6,119 nt of DNA from positions 1 to 6,119 of the forward strand of contig DBHE01000083.1 of NCBI GenBank assembly GCA_002296055.1, in the 5' to 3' direction. A model generated the notes under the pieces. It saw only the letters and a program-made list of their open reading frames with translations, ran no database searches and was not told the DNA's origin. This DNA comes from Pseudomonadaceae bacterium UBA836. Its GTDB lineage: Bacteria > Pseudomonadota > Gammaproteobacteria > Pseudomonadales > Pseudomonadaceae. Below are positions 5,459 through 6,119 of this stretch, piece after piece (the stretch's first letter is position 1; each line of letters begins with the position of its first letter). Position numbers and translations under genes: made by a program.

Positions 5459-6088
5459 TCAGGCGATCAGATCAGCGAACGGCGTCGCACCTTGATACAG
5501 CTCGTAGATCGTGTTCTTGCTTTGCCCGCTCTTGATGACATGGGCGATGATGCGCGCGGTGTCGGCGCGGGTGATGTGTTGTTGCTGCGGATCTTCCGGA
5601 CGACGGGTGGTGATGCAGCCGGTGGCATTGTCATCGGTCAGCCGACCTGGGCGCAGGATGGTGTAGGGCACCCCGGAGCGTTGCAGGTACTCATCGGCGA
5701 AGCATTTGGCGACCAGATAGGGTTTGATCGGCGAGTTGCCGCGGTCTGGGTTATCGGCGCCGCGCGCGCTGACCATGACAAAGTGTTTTACGTGGTGCTT
5801 GAGGGCGTAGTCGACTGCCTTGCGGGCGGCCCACAGGTCGATCAGCAGGGTTTTGTCCGGTCCGGTGCTGGCGCCTGAGCCGGCGGTAAAAACCACCCGG
5901 TCGCAACCGGCAAACGCCTGCTCGAAGTTGCCTTCCAGGTCGCCCTCAATGATCTCGATTCCGCTGATGTCCGCCAGCTTGGCCGGGTTGCGTGCCAGGG
6001 CCGCAGTCTCCAGACCAGCCTGCTGCATGAGGGGGAGCAATTGTCGGCCAATCTGGCCGGTACTGCCGATTACCAGTGTCTTGCCCAT
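5459..6088 (-). CDS. NAD(P)-binding atypical SDR (NmrA/YwnB-like) protein
   Basis: The 209-residue protein has one Rossmann domain, opening with MGKTLVIGSTGQIGRQ. Gly8-x2-Gly11-x2-Gly14 is the dinucleotide-binding pattern of atypical SDRs, and the Arg33-Asn34 region (LARNPAKL) suggests NADP(H) preference. Ser107 (MVSARG) and Tyr124-x3-Lys128 (YLVAK) supply a possible catalytic triad, and ILRPGRLTDD (144-153) is the proline-containing loop seen in NAD-dependent epimerase/dehydratase relatives such as YwnB and YhfK. Members are mostly uncharacterised; quinone or flavin reductase-like roles and redox sensing have been proposed for relatives. ATG 6088 has AGGA 9 bases upstream. The remaining 31 bases of the window hold no feature I can support, so the promoter lies outside or at the edge. 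Confidence 0.88.
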   Translation of the reverse strand: MGKTLVIGSTGQIGRQLLPLMQQAGLETAALARNPAKLADISGIEIIEGDLEGNFEQAFAGCDRVVFTAGSGASTGPDKTLLIDLWAARKAVDYALKHHVKHFVMVSARGADNPDRGNSPIKPYLVAKCFADEYLQRSGVPYTILRPGRLTDDNATGCITTRRPEDPQQQHITRADTARIIAHVIKSGQSKNTIYELYQGATPFADLIA

Positions 6089-6119
6089 CTGGGTATATCC
6101 TCGCCTGTTATTGCGCGTG

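Overview
The window looks like chromosomal DNA of a gammaproteobacterium in or near Pseudomonas. The proline iminopeptidase, the D-aminoacyl-tRNA deacylase right behind it and the GlpM-type membrane protein all read like Pseudomonas proteins. Most genes are GC-rich (one hand-counted row inside the hxlR-like gene is 67% GC). The genus is an inference from recalled protein families; there is no rRNA or other marker here. No tRNA, rRNA, CRISPR array, transposase or origin was seen.

Left end, plus strand (1-1406): pip (start just outside the window) and dtd are separated by one base and form a housekeeping operon. A small four-helix GlpM-family membrane protein follows on the minus strand, converging on dtd. 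It has a good sigma70-type promoter and a leader of about 70 nt.

Middle (1943-3902): a minus-strand pair encodes a short-chain dehydrogenase (SDR) with an unusual catalytic site and a 2-hydroxychromene-2-carboxylate isomerase (HCCA isomerase)-like, DsbA-fold protein. A strong hairpin follows the pair. Divergent from it is an HxlR-family regulator with an N-terminal cysteine and a C-terminal His/Cys cluster. The 108-base divergent spacer holds two 17-bp direct repeats, 29 bp apart. One exactly fills the spacer of a TTGACA promoter facing the SDR and the other starts at its predicted +1. This is a plausible operator through which the regulator controls the pair and perhaps itself.

Accessory insert (3921-4391): one plus-strand gene of clearly lower GC (about 46% in two counted rows) encodes a 156-residue protein. 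I read it as a GIY-YIG-like domain protein with the Tyr/Tyr/Arg/Glu spacing of that nuclease fold. It is the best sign of horizontal acquisition here. A 12-bp hairpin separates it from the convergent gene on its right.

Right end, minus strand (4482-6088): a VOC/glyoxalase-like protein, a GFA (glutathione-dependent formaldehyde-activating)-type zinc protein and an NAD(P)-binding atypical SDR lie in the same direction. With the SDR-isomerase pair, they give the region a flavour of small-molecule, glutathione or aldehyde detoxification. That shared theme is inferred from families and proximity and is not shown by the sequence.
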